Positions 19,201 through 27,832 of a DNA stretch of 64,000 bases are shown in pieces. The position numbers and the translations under genes are program-made. The stretch lies in NCBI RefSeq assembly GCF_020623625.1, contig NC_060200.1:1852501-1916500 (forward strand), in the 5' to 3' direction. The stretch comes from Saccharomycodes ludwigii. Lineage: Eukaryota > Ascomycota > Saccharomycetes > Saccharomycodales > Saccharomycodaceae. The notes under the pieces are model-generated. The model saw nothing but the letters and a program-made list of their open reading frames with translations, did not search any database and was not told the DNA's origin. How positions within the stretch are numbered: the stretch's first letter is position 1; each line of letters starts with the position of its first letter.

Positions 19201-21103
19201 TTCGGTAGAAAGCATATTGGCTGACTATATTTCTTCATCTTCCGTAGTTCCATTACTAATAAATTCTTTTACTATGCACTGTAGTAACTTATTTATCGAG
19301 TGTTGTTGGTACTTATTTAATAATATTGGATTATTATATAATGATGAGAACACTATTATAATCAATGAGTATTTTAGTACTGAATTGTGGATTTCTTTGG
19401 AAAAAAGTATTAGAGACATGATGAATAAAAATACACTTGTTGGGAAAGAAAAGTCATGGTATGAATTAGGCCATAATATCGAATACTTGGAGCTATTTAA
19501 GAAGGATATTTCTAAATTTAATAAAATTTTCATGGATTCAAAAAAGCCGTTTAAACCATTGTTTGATAACAAAAGGAAAGGCAAGTATATTCATAGTAAT
19601 AATGTCACAGGTAACACCTATGGCAGCACAAGCGAATATCAATTTAATGACGAATCAAACCAAGTAAATGGTGTTGGTGCACCACATAGCAGAAGAGCTT
19701 CATCTTCAGTATCCTCATTACGAAGAACTTCATCAACGCACTCAAATGAAGAACTATTAGCCTTTAGAAGAAATAGTTTTGTTAGAACCAAATTTTCAGA
19801 ACTGGGAATAAGTATGAGTGCAAATGCCATATCAGATGATGATGATTCTACAAACGATGGATTTATAGCAGTTCAAAGGAATCCAGCTGTCCGCCGGAAG
19901 AGTTGCTTAGGAAAAGCTTTACCCAATCTATCGAGCAATAAAAACAATAATACTAACTTACCCTTGAGAAGGACATCACAGAGCACTCCGGTAGAGGATG
20001 AATCTATACTTTTGGTACCACAAACGAGCATTATCAAATTTGAAAATATTAAATTGAAAAATAGTACTGAGAACTGTAACAACACCCAAAAATCCAATAT
20101 GCCGTCAAAATTTGTGGAATTTTTCCCCTCAATAGATCAAGCTATTTATTCCAATAGCAATTTAAAAAAAACTCCTGATGAAAACATTAATACTTCCACC
20201 AAAGACTCTAAACTTTTGGATAAAGCAACTGCTGAGAATCTATTGAAAAAGGTGCAACCTGTGAAGAAGCTTTCACAAAAAGAAAGATTGAAACACTTAA
20301 CTTCAGAGCATGTCATTGAAGATAAAAAAAAGACTAAAGTTAATGTATGGGGCAAGCGAAATAAAGAGGGCAGTACTACCGATAAGAAAGGTAAGTTTGT
20401 GGACGACTGTGCCAATAATAAGGACACTAATGATACTATTACCAACAGTGGTAATATGATTAGCCCTTTGCTTCCATTCCCATCACTATCGGAAATAGAT
20501 TCATCCAGAAATACAATAGCGAAAAGAAAAAATGGGAATATCCCTACATTTAATCCTAAAGGCTCCTCTTTTATCATCCCTATTGCTACAAATGATAACA
20601 GCGATATTAACAAAAAAAACAATTTTTTTACAACTATGCCACTAACTTCGACTGGCGTTGTTGTTAAACCTAATAGTAGTGCTATTCCAAACTACTTAAA
20701 TAACACTAAGGAGAAATTTAAGGCACAACTTGAAAAACCTCCCAAGACTTTTCAAGAAAAATATGAAGAAGAAAAATTTGCACAGTGGTGGGAAGAGGAA
20801 ACGAAAAAAGTTCAGCAACAGCTAAAAAAAGAGAAAGAGTACGAAGACGAACTAAAAAGGTTATATAATCCCACAACAGCAACTAAGAAGAATAATGATT
20901 GCAATAAAAATAATGACCGTAGGAATAAGAAATTTAACCTTTCCAAAAAAAAAAAAAAAAACAATGGCGATATTGATACCGAACATTCAAAAAAAGTCTG
21001 TATACCCATTAGAAATAACATTAAAAAAGAAAAAAAAGGAAAGAAAAAGGAAAATGATGAAACCATGGGATCTAATAATAACAAGATTCACATTAAACGA
21101 TAA
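16256..21103 (+). CDS. Large ankyrin / RCC1-repeat / BTB protein (IBtk or S. pombe Btb3-like)
   Basis: 1615-residue protein. In order it shows an ankyrin-like repeat pair (GYSPLHICLRLGH near residue 60 and REGLNPLELYK near 108), then RCC1-type repeats from about residue 175 (ELYTFGSNINMQLGTGD, EIYTCGNGVKGRLG, ELISWGSNNYNQLG, YLHSWGLDLGQMG). An Asp run (about 648-663) and two BTB/POZ domains follow, the first degenerate near 726 and the second starting at about 877 (DVTIKLSDGETIKCHSLILSARS). A long basic, disordered tail carries a coiled stretch (KYEEEKFAQWWEEETKKVQQQLKKEKEYEDEL). This architecture matches metazoan IBtk and fission-yeast Btb3, thought to act as Cul3-type substrate adaptors. 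Budding yeasts keep a Cul3-like cullin, but the role here is inference. It separates CPA1 from AXL1 and the ISWI gene. Confidence 0.85.
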   Translation: MVKSLSVNNNNTNKDSVSEKRDIFGRNLSCLLAYTSSTTTKNISSINAETQELESGYSPLHICLRLGHIHQSYLINENWKKIVKGKHVKDEKLEKEKIWRIKDREGLNPLELYKTDNNMWNSNNIYPLSLHNGNITYTKRDIKKNEEVFRRKKVKTSIDLRRINDIYLNKRGGRELYTFGSNINMQLGTGDSDDRRSLFKIDEFKLYGAVDNNNYRKPKRFKRVLMHKYHSILQTLNDEIYTCGNGVKGRLGIPSLKRSLVFKKVELPLGLSIKQIVSSDNHTLILSKQNELISWGSNNYNQLGYPTDTLTQNISISSEKYNDSPRKLSSHLWKRSGGGSKILFVGCSNVHSCIIDNMHYLHSWGLDLGQMGNSHSPIDKLSVQYKNKFKGYIKSTPYLFKLPSNVKIIKQLLCTDFATFVLHDENELIVLTNSKILKFSIPRLGQQQNSFEKFIPTALTRQNLVVELKCTNMYGNNLCALYENGTIGIFHSKNFVDNSSWLTIQNNILPFELYWLPYFELNNCLDFQVGYDGQLILTTLGGDIFYSNTVSTTSFEKNMSSKLLSGRCIRVSSNAQFSSFAIIKDDVDMIPMSITKNRFYLDFRKFSPIYENLGGAVEEGEYRMLNFINNVQSSTTDKEHGIILNAEFDDGDDDDDDDDDDGDGKKEELTGEIDKTKGSYLLRAMSTRWKATNAGFNYKDAFMKTSNISLINEEQLSFIRNDYLNYDVLFFDGNNCVGKCHKSLLYTRCPTFVSNMKTFQTQVSSNNKVKFELRTAVDSKIWEICISNNSDNISHFNTTSLKYALHYMYSDELLKFHGNIKNKKELELSTMNFINELGMNVTAFEDDKLAYNVKNLYYRLLENKCDKGDGEIDFYQDVTIKLSDGETIKCHSLILSARSLYFKSLFQYNWQDNEVVDLCFYTYDEVMCVLKYIYGFDIYEMFITDNCNDVEHLNFENCEDFVNFLVNIQKLCDFLLLDDLKASVESILADYISSSSVVPLLINSFTMHCSNLFIECCWYLFNNIGLLYNDENTIIINEYFSTELWISLEKSIRDMMNKNTLVGKEKSWYELGHNIEYLELFKKDISKFNKIFMDSKKPFKPLFDNKRKGKYIHSNNVTGNTYGSTSEYQFNDESNQVNGVGAPHSRRASSSVSSLRRTSSTHSNEELLAFRRNSFVRTKFSELGISMSANAISDDDDSTNDGFIAVQRNPAVRRKSCLGKALPNLSSNKNNNTNLPLRRTSQSTPVEDESILLVPQTSIIKFENIKLKNSTENCNNTQKSNMPSKFVEFFPSIDQAIYSNSNLKKTPDENINTSTKDSKLLDKATAENLLKKVQPVKKLSQKERLKHLTSEHVIEDKKKTKVNVWGKRNKEGSTTDKKGKFVDDCANNKDTNDTITNSGNMISPLLPFPSLSEIDSSRNTIAKRKNGNIPTFNPKGSSFIIPIATNDNSDINKKNNFFTTMPLTSTGVVVKPNSSAIPNYLNNTKEKFKAQLEKPPKTFQEKYEEEKFAQWWEEETKKVQQQLKKEKEYEDELKRLYNPTTATKKNNDCNKNNDRRNKKFNLSKKKKKNNGDIDTEHSKKVCIPIRNNIKKEKKGKKKENDETMGSNNNKIHIKR

Positions 21104-21849
21104 TTATGTAACATTAATAATGATTCTAACAAAATATTAGTAAAAGTGTATCAGAATTCACGTATAAAACATGCATATAATCAATTATCAGCATAATTAA
21201 TATATGCTACTATTACATTTTAATTAATTGAAAAGATTAAAAAAAAAGGAAACGGGGCGAGCTGGGAATTGAACCCAGGGCCTCTCGCACCCAAAGCGAG
21301 AATCATACCACTAGACCACACGCCCGAATCTAATGAAAGTGTTTCCAAAAAATAAATTATTATAAAAATAATATGAAAACCATCACTTTTTCCAGTACTT
21401 TGAGCAGAATATGAATTAGGCTTTATACATGTACTTTTATGAAGTCATAAACAAGATAATCTTGAAAGACTATAAGAGCGAGTGTTTTTCTTTTTTCTTT
21501 TCTTTTTTTGTTTTTAAATTATTTTCTTCTTTTTGATCCTTTAGAACTCTCTCATTCTTCAAATAAATACACCATATGCATTTGATTTCAAATTTGCCCC
21601 CCAACAATACTTTTTAAACTTAAATATTTGGGGTTTAAAGTGATCACTAAATCATTATGTAGGGCATGGTAGTTTAAAATTTATTCGGTCATGCGTGTAG
21701 AATATTGGATCATAATTAATTATTTAAAAAGGAATTTGGTAATCAGAAATATTAAATTTTACGTTAACTAGTTTATTTATAAATTGGTTGCCATCTCAAA
21801 ATATTTACATTAATAAAATAAAGAAAGTTAAAAAGAAATAAAAACTTTG
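21104..21849. other. Intergenic holding tRNA-Pro and the AXL1 upstream region
   Basis: Apart from the tRNA-Pro gene at 21254-21325 this region has only AT-rich DNA. I looked for an a1-alpha2 operator upstream of AXL1 (which is haploid-specific in S. cerevisiae) and saw no convincing match. Confidence 0.45.
21254..21325 (-). tRNA. tRNA-Pro (anticodon UGG)
   Basis: 72-nt tRNA on the minus strand. The 5' GGGCGTG acceptor arm pairs with the 3' end CTCGCCC, the discriminator is C, the anticodon loop reads TTTGGGT (anticodon TGG), and the T arm has GGTTCAATTCC. Near-identical to S. cerevisiae tRNA-Pro(UGG). A T9 tract just downstream serves as Pol III terminator. An identical copy lies at 39183-39254. 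Confidence 0.97.
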
Positions 21850-24800
21850 ATGTCTGATCCAATAATTGAATATAAGCTGCCGTTATATTTACCAATATCA
21901 AATCTTGAAAAAAGATATAAATTATTTAAACTTCCTAATGGTCTTTTGTGTTTTTTAATATCTGATCCAACAGAAAAAATAGCTTCATGCTCATTGACTG
22001 TAGCTACAGGTGCATTTAATGACCCAGAAAACATGCTTGGTTTAGCTCATTTGTGCGAACATATGCTGTTAGCTGGTGGTTCTAAAGAATATACTGATCC
22101 GCAAATATTCCATGAGGAAATTGGTAAAAATAACGGTTCATTCAACGCATACACCACGGGTGAACAGACAACTTTTTATTTTGAAATACCCAATACTAAT
22201 ATAATGACCAGTAATGCACAAACCGCGGATAAAATTGGCAAGAGCATACTTACTAATTATAGCATTGGTAAAAAAGAAGGAGATAGCGTTTTGCCCTTTG
22301 AAAAATTGCTTCGGATATTTGTTAGTTTTTTCAAAGCACCTTTATTTAAACGTAGTTTGATTGATAGAGAAATATTCACAGTCAATAGCGAGCATGATGG
22401 GAATAAGACATCTACTATGAAAATCTTGTGTCATGCTACTAGACTATTAAGCAATAAGAGGCATCCATTTCATAGATTTTCCACCGGCAATTTAAAAAAG
22501 CTAAGCATCATTCCAAGATTGGAGAAAATAGATGTACAAAAGCGTTTGAAAAAATATTTTTTAGATAATTTTACTGTAAACAACAATATGACAATGTGCT
22601 TAAAGGGTTTTGATTCATTGAATTTACTAACTAAATATGCTATCAAACATTTTTCTGATTTGGGTTCGGCAAATGTTGTGAATAATAATGATAGAGCTAC
22701 TAAACAAACTAATGAGTCCAATTTTGTAAATTTTAATATTTTAAATAACAAATGGCATCCTAAAATTGGAGCACTCCCTTGCTTTAGTAATACTGAATGG
22801 AATAACGGGATCCTTGTAAACATGAAACAGCAGCAGCAACAATACATTTTAAGAATTCTTTATCCAATTTTCACTAAAAACTTAAAATGTACACATCTAG
22901 AAATTTCGATTTTTACTAAAATGTGGTGTGAATTATTTTCTGAGAAAAGTGAAGGCTCGCTATTTGAAAATTTCCATAATTTAGGCCTGCTTACTGATTT
23001 GGTTGCCTATACTTCAAATTTCAGCATTGAAAACGACGGATTAATTTTGCAATTAACACTGACTAAATCGGGTTGGGAGAAAGTGACAGAGATAGTTTTT
23101 GAAATACAAAATAAATTTCTACCAATGATACTGCTAGAAACTGACAAACTGGCTAAATATTTAAGTGATTTGAACGTTACCGATCTTTTAAAATTTATAT
23201 ACCAAGACACGTCAAAATCATCAGATGAATTGTGTACCTACATAAGTGATGATATTTTACAAGGTAACTTTGACGTAATTGATCCAAAATGTTTATTGAA
23301 GGAAACGCCATTTATTATATCCTTAGACAATGAATTTTGTCACAATGGAAAAGGGTATGAATTTTGGGTTCAAAAGGCAGCCCAATTTCAAAATTTTGTG
23401 AATGAGGTGATGGATCCTTTCAAAATGCGAATTATCTTAATGGGTGATATGAAAACATTAGATATTAATGGCACTTGCAACACAGCAATTATTATAAATA
23501 AGGATGATCTACAACTAGATCCTTATTTTGAATTTGAATATGTTATGTTGCATCATACTTTCCCCCCTCCACACAACCCTATTAAACGGGAACATGTTTT
23601 ATCCAGTACTAGGATATATGACTTGCCAGCTGAAAATAATTTTTTACCCAAAGTTCCATTTCAAATGGATCTGATGAAAAGGGCATTCGATGCTTCAATG
23701 GCGCATTCCCAAAACTTTGAGATGGACTTAATATTGGCCAACTCAATGAATACTAACAAACCCAAATTGAAAAGAAAAGATGCAAAACATGAATATTGGA
23801 TAAAAAATGAAGGCTTTCAAAAAGTATTTAAATCTAAAAGCATTATTTCCATCAGTCTAAAAAGTTTAAAGTTAAAACCATCACCATCCAATACTATGAT
23901 GCTAGAAGTTTTGACTGAGCTTTTAGGAGCTATGCTTTCTCCAAAATTATACCCAGCTATCAAATTAGGTTACAGTTGTGAAATCACGCCCTCAAGCAGG
24001 GGAGATATTGCATTAGAAATAAGGGTATCTGGGTTTAATAAAAAATTGATATTTTTATTAGAACTTATCCTAAGTACGATATTTTTATTGTTTAAAGATG
24101 AGCGAATTTTGAAACAGAATAAAAAACTTTTCAGAAAGGCTAGAATTAACGTTAGATCAAAATATATGGAAGCTTCAAACGAAAATTGTTTAAGGCTATC
24201 AACAATGGGGGTTTATATTTTGTTAGAGAAATATATGTGGACACTGGAAGATAGAATTGATGCATTAGAGGAGGATATAAATATTGATAGTTTTCAGCAA
24301 TTTTTAAAAAAATATTTAAACAATAAAGACATATACGTATTATTGGTTCATCAAGGTGACATTGAGGATGACGAGGATGAATCTATTAATTTGTTAATTG
24401 ATAATATTTTTTGTTCCTACCCAAGCTCTTGGATGAAAAAAGAGAGCTGTTCTCATAGTATTTTCCCACCAGAAACAGTTTTATTAACACCTGGCACAAA
24501 TTATGTTTTTGAAAAAACAAAAATATCAGAAGATCCAAACAATGCAATCACGTATTTTGTACAAACTGGGCCGCGAGATGATGAAATATTGTACACTTTG
24601 ACCGTTTTTACTGATTTTTTGCTAAGTTTGACATTGGTACCCAGGTTAAGGTTTGAAAAGCAGTTGGGGTATGTTGTTGTAGGTGGTTTAATGGTTTTAA
24701 CAAATAGTATTGGGATTCATATAAGTTGTATGTCTTCATATTCGGGTGAATGTTTGGAAGATTCTATTGAAGAGTATTTATTTGAATTGGAAATGCAGCT

Positions 24801-25575
24801 AAGCTCGGAAACTTTTACAAATGAGCACTTTAAAGAAAAATACATTGACGGATTTATTAAAATAGTGGGGAATTATTTGGAAAATGGTGTTTATAATAAA
24901 GAGGGGAAAGGTGGTTGTTGTGATTTGTTAATGAAAATAAAGCCCAGTTTTGAAATAAATACTGAAAATTGTTTACTTGGAAGTCAGTTGTCGAACAACA
25001 AGAAACTCTACGATACTATTACTTTAAAAAGATATAATTTTGATTTTTGGAATGAAAGTGAGCCGATAAACGTAAATTATTTAAAGAATTTAAATTTGGA
25101 AGAGTATTTAAGGTTTTACAGGGAGAAATTTTCTATATTTGGATATAAGACTAGGTGTAAGTTAGCAGTTGCGATAACTAGTGATATAAACAAAGAAGGG
25201 ATCAAGAAAAAACAAATGTGTATTCAAGTGGAAACATTTTTGAAAATAAAGGGAATGGATATACCTCGCAATGATTTAGAAGAAATGGTGGATAAAAGTA
25301 ACGGGAAACCAAGTTTGTTGTTGAAATATTTATATAAGTACTTTAAAAACAAAAATGAAAGAAAAAGATTAATGGCTGTTGTTTTAAAGGAAATGATGAG
25401 GATTTTAGGATGCAACTTTAAAATTGGTGTTTATAAAGATGGTGGTAATAAGACTGATGTGAGTAATATTCCAGATAGCTTTAAAAAAAAAATAGTTGAA
25501 ATGAAAAGTGGTCGTATTTATATTTACGATGAGGGGAATTATTTTAAATTGGAAAAGGATAATTTATTTGTATGA
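21850..25575 (+). CDS. AXL1: Axl1-like M16 (insulinase family) metalloendoprotease
   Basis: 1241-residue member of the pitrilysin/insulysin zinc protease family. The inverted zinc motif HxxEH is at H67-L-C-E70-H71 (LAHLCEHMLLAGG) and the downstream Glu ligand lies in the classic NSEHDGN segment. The total length and motif position match S. cerevisiae Axl1 (1208 aa, active-site residues at 68-72) better than Ste23 (about 1027 aa). Axl1 trims the a-factor pheromone precursor and acts as a determinant of axial budding in haploids. The C-terminal half has the expected inactive M16 repeat (RLRFEKQLGYVVVGGL). The frame opens one codon earlier at a TTG, and I use the ATG at 21850. An Axl1-like identity fits best, but a second Ste23-type protease cannot be fully excluded. 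Confidence 0.85.
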   Translation: MSDPIIEYKLPLYLPISNLEKRYKLFKLPNGLLCFLISDPTEKIASCSLTVATGAFNDPENMLGLAHLCEHMLLAGGSKEYTDPQIFHEEIGKNNGSFNAYTTGEQTTFYFEIPNTNIMTSNAQTADKIGKSILTNYSIGKKEGDSVLPFEKLLRIFVSFFKAPLFKRSLIDREIFTVNSEHDGNKTSTMKILCHATRLLSNKRHPFHRFSTGNLKKLSIIPRLEKIDVQKRLKKYFLDNFTVNNNMTMCLKGFDSLNLLTKYAIKHFSDLGSANVVNNNDRATKQTNESNFVNFNILNNKWHPKIGALPCFSNTEWNNGILVNMKQQQQQYILRILYPIFTKNLKCTHLEISIFTKMWCELFSEKSEGSLFENFHNLGLLTDLVAYTSNFSIENDGLILQLTLTKSGWEKVTEIVFEIQNKFLPMILLETDKLAKYLSDLNVTDLLKFIYQDTSKSSDELCTYISDDILQGNFDVIDPKCLLKETPFIISLDNEFCHNGKGYEFWVQKAAQFQNFVNEVMDPFKMRIILMGDMKTLDINGTCNTAIIINKDDLQLDPYFEFEYVMLHHTFPPPHNPIKREHVLSSTRIYDLPAENNFLPKVPFQMDLMKRAFDASMAHSQNFEMDLILANSMNTNKPKLKRKDAKHEYWIKNEGFQKVFKSKSIISISLKSLKLKPSPSNTMMLEVLTELLGAMLSPKLYPAIKLGYSCEITPSSRGDIALEIRVSGFNKKLIFLLELILSTIFLLFKDERILKQNKKLFRKARINVRSKYMEASNENCLRLSTMGVYILLEKYMWTLEDRIDALEEDINIDSFQQFLKKYLNNKDIYVLLVHQGDIEDDEDESINLLIDNIFCSYPSSWMKKESCSHSIFPPETVLLTPGTNYVFEKTKISEDPNNAITYFVQTGPRDDEILYTLTVFTDFLLSLTLVPRLRFEKQLGYVVVGGLMVLTNSIGIHISCMSSYSGECLEDSIEEYLFELEMQLSSETFTNEHFKEKYIDGFIKIVGNYLENGVYNKEGKGGCCDLLMKIKPSFEINTENCLLGSQLSNNKKLYDTITLKRYNFDFWNESEPINVNYLKNLNLEEYLRFYREKFSIFGYKTRCKLAVAITSDINKEGIKKKQMCIQVETFLKIKGMDIPRNDLEEMVDKSNGKPSLLLKYLYKYFKNKNERKRLMAVVLKEMMRILGCNFKIGVYKDGGNKTDVSNIPDSFKKKIVEMKSGRIYIYDEGNYFKLEKDNLFV

Positions 25576-25948
25576 TTTAAGATAAAAAGAAGTTAAAATG
25601 CGATTAAATATAATTTGTTGTCGCTGTCACCAAACGTTAGCGGACAGACAAATTAAATTAAAAAAATAACCGGAAGGCAATTACCCGATCCGAAGGAAGT
25701 GGATAGTGATTTTAGATGATAATAATAATAAATAGACTATCATAGCAATAATAAACAAATAACCGCTAACGTTAAGTGACAGAGTGATTTACAAACTACA
25801 ATATATATATATATATATATAATATTCACATCTTTCTTGTTTCTTTTAAACATCTTTTTAATTTTATTTTTCCCCTTTTCCCTTTTTTTGTTTCCTTTTT
25901 TAAGATTCATAAATAAAATGTATACACCAAAAATAAAATAAAATACAA
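25576..25948. promoter_or_regulatory. Upstream region of the LYC1-like gene with a paired inverted repeat
   Basis: 373 bases after AXL1 with an unusually GC-rich core (about 25620-25785). It carries a 20-bp inverted-repeat pair (separate entry), a Reb1-type TTACCCG at 25681-25687, and TCCGAAGGA at 25689-25697, one base from the Lys14 consensus TCCRNYGGA. A TA microsatellite (25801-25820) and a TC-rich tract precede the next ATG. Regulatory roles are inference. Confidence 0.5.
25624..25782. repeat. 20-bp inverted repeats flanking 119 bp
   Basis: Left arm CTGTCACCAAACGTTAGCGG (25624-25643). The reverse complement of 25763-25782 is CTGTCACTTAACGTTAGCGG, so 18 of 20 positions agree. The interior has a smaller inverted pair GATAGT/ACTATC. 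No flanking target-site duplication is visible. This could be a miniature transposon remnant, a pair of regulatory operators, or a cruciform-prone element. No coding capacity. Confidence 0.7.
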
Positions 25949-27220
25949 ATGACTATAACTGATAATAACCTTACACACACTTTACAATTGAAAAGAATTA
26001 ATGGAAATTCTGAACTAATTCAGTACACTCACAAAAGAAACTCAGAAGCTTGGAAATCAAAATATTTGACCGTTGCTGATTATGTGAAAAGAGAGGCAAC
26101 GTTGGGGGAATCGGAAATAGCTTTACAGCACTCGCTAGTATCCACTTCTACTAACATCATTAACCCCAATTATAAAAAGTATTTGGGTTTAAATTATTTT
26201 GTTTTGGAAAAAATAGCTGCTGATACCACCTTAACCGATGCAACTGAAAACATTGTCTGTAGCTGTGAAACGATGAACAGAATAGGTTACATGAAAATTT
26301 CAAATAAAGGCAGTTACATAATTATTCCTGTTTTAGAGGTTGTCATTGGTGCTGTGTTTACACCTGTTGAATTTAGAGGGATGAAGTATGCCCAGGAATT
26401 GATGTTTCAGCTAAATAATTATTATGATACAATTTCTAGAGAAAAAGACGAAGGCGATCTATTTCTAAAGTATAAAACTATGATTTTGTACAGCGAGGTT
26501 GGGGAGTATTATTCTAAATTTGGTTATTCGTTTGATCATGTTCCTGTTCACCATCTTAAAAAGTTGGATCTATTTTTAGAAAAATATTGTTTGGACAACA
26601 ATGATGAACAAAAAAATGTACATTATTTAGGGTTCGATGGGTATGAAGATTTGGTTAATTTGGAACAAACTCAAATTATGGAAAAATTATCAAATTTAGA
26701 ACTAGATAAAAACACTAGTGCTTTTACTGCCTTTCCTGATATGAAAATTTACAAATGGTTTGAATTACGTGATATCTATATATCGCAATTCTTTCTTCAC
26801 GATCAGGCTGCTGCTGTTGATGGTGGTTCTAATAGTGTTGATGATTTAAAAGTTTCTGAACTAAAATTTGGTGTTGAAATAATTGGAAATAAATCACATA
26901 TCATTTGGCATCATGCTTGGGTTGATAATTCTTTGCAAATTCTAAAAGTTTATACTTCAGAGGATAATAAAGAAAGAGATCTAGTTACATTATTCAAGTA
27001 TGCCATTAAAGAGGCTAAAAAATATGATTTAAGTGATATATATTTCTGGGATCAAGAAATTCCGGAAACGGAATATCCCAATTTCCACAAAGTTTTAAAG
27101 GAAACAGAGAATAAAGTTAATCTATTTTGTGAAAATAGTTCATTAAGTGGGATTAGACCATCCCCGTTTGTCAGCAATGAAGTGAAATGGGAAAATAATA
27201 CTAAGTTTGGTTGGTTTTAG
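25949..27220 (+). CDS. GNAT acetyltransferase, LYC1 (lysine N6-acetyltransferase)-like
   Basis: 423-residue protein with GNAT motifs. Motif A is VVIGAVFTPVEFRGMKYAQELM (around residues 130-152, the acetyl-CoA pyrophosphate-binding RGxxxA form) and motif B is MILYSEVGEYYSKFGYSF (around 178-195). The layout, including the C-terminal RPSPFVSNEVKWENNTKFGWF region, resembles the LYC1 lysine acetyltransferase of Yarrowia lipolytica, which N6-acetylates free lysine as the first step of its breakdown. Substrate is inference; another small amine is possible. No targeting sequence is seen, so it is probably cytosolic. The upstream inverted repeat and near-Lys14 site hint at regulation. ATG at 25949. 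Confidence 0.75.
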   Translation: MTITDNNLTHTLQLKRINGNSELIQYTHKRNSEAWKSKYLTVADYVKREATLGESEIALQHSLVSTSTNIINPNYKKYLGLNYFVLEKIAADTTLTDATENIVCSCETMNRIGYMKISNKGSYIIIPVLEVVIGAVFTPVEFRGMKYAQELMFQLNNYYDTISREKDEGDLFLKYKTMILYSEVGEYYSKFGYSFDHVPVHHLKKLDLFLEKYCLDNNDEQKNVHYLGFDGYEDLVNLEQTQIMEKLSNLELDKNTSAFTAFPDMKIYKWFELRDIYISQFFLHDQAAAVDGGSNSVDDLKVSELKFGVEIIGNKSHIIWHHAWVDNSLQILKVYTSEDNKERDLVTLFKYAIKEAKKYDLSDIYFWDQEIPETEYPNFHKVLKETENKVNLFCENSSLSGIRPSPFVSNEVKWENNTKFGWF

Positions 27221-27832
27221 CTTTAGTTTTATTTATTTTTTTTCCCCCTTTTATTTAATCTATATATTATATACACTATAAATTGTAATTTTTCTTAAGT
27301 GTAAAAAAGAAAAAAAAAAATAATTCGATTTTCAAATAAAATATGTCTCCCGGGGGTGAGTCGAACACCCGATCTCAAGATTACTTAAAGTGGCAGCTCG
27401 TACAAGCTAACCAACCTTATTACAGTCTTGCGCCTTAAACCAACTTGGCTACCGAGAGAGGAAGATGCAAGACAAAAAAAATATACTCTACAACAATAAA
27501 TAATAACTTAGTTGGTGATCAGCTTCTTTTTTATGTAATAATTATAAATTCAGTAGCAAAAATATATTTAAAAATAATAAATGAATAAATATATTATTCT
27601 TACGCGTAATTATGTTTCTTCCTTATTTGTACATTTTACTCTTGCACAACAGATAAATATTCAGCAGTACAATCTGCATTTCCCCCTTTCATCTTTTCTT
27701 ATTCTAATTGAATAATATACTATTTTCTTTTAAATACTGTTGGTTTGGTGGTTTTCCTTTCATCATTTACAAAAACATTTATAATCAAAAACTTTAGTAC
27801 ACTTCGAAAAAAAAAAAAAAAAAAAAACGGTA
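27221..27832. other. Intergenic holding tRNA-Tyr and the ISWI gene leader
   Basis: Contains tRNA-Tyr (27346-27458), AT-rich spacer, and the ISWI leader with an A21 tract (27807-27827) five bases before the ATG. No other gene seen. Confidence 0.45.
27346..27458 (-). tRNA. tRNA-Tyr (anticodon GUA) with 38-nt intron
   Basis: Minus-strand tRNA with a 39-nt 5' exon (27458-27420) starting CTCTCGGTAGCC and ending GACTGTAA (anticodon GTA plus one base). The 3' exon is 36 nt (27381-27346), begins ATCTTGAGATC and ends CCCGGGAG plus discriminator A. The acceptor stem and T arm GTTCGACTC are intact. The intron (27382-27419, 38 nt) sits at the canonical position one base 3' of the anticodon. S. cerevisiae tRNA-Tyr genes have a 14-nt intron, so this one is long. 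It contains TAC, able to pair with the anticodon in the pre-tRNA. Confidence 0.95.
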
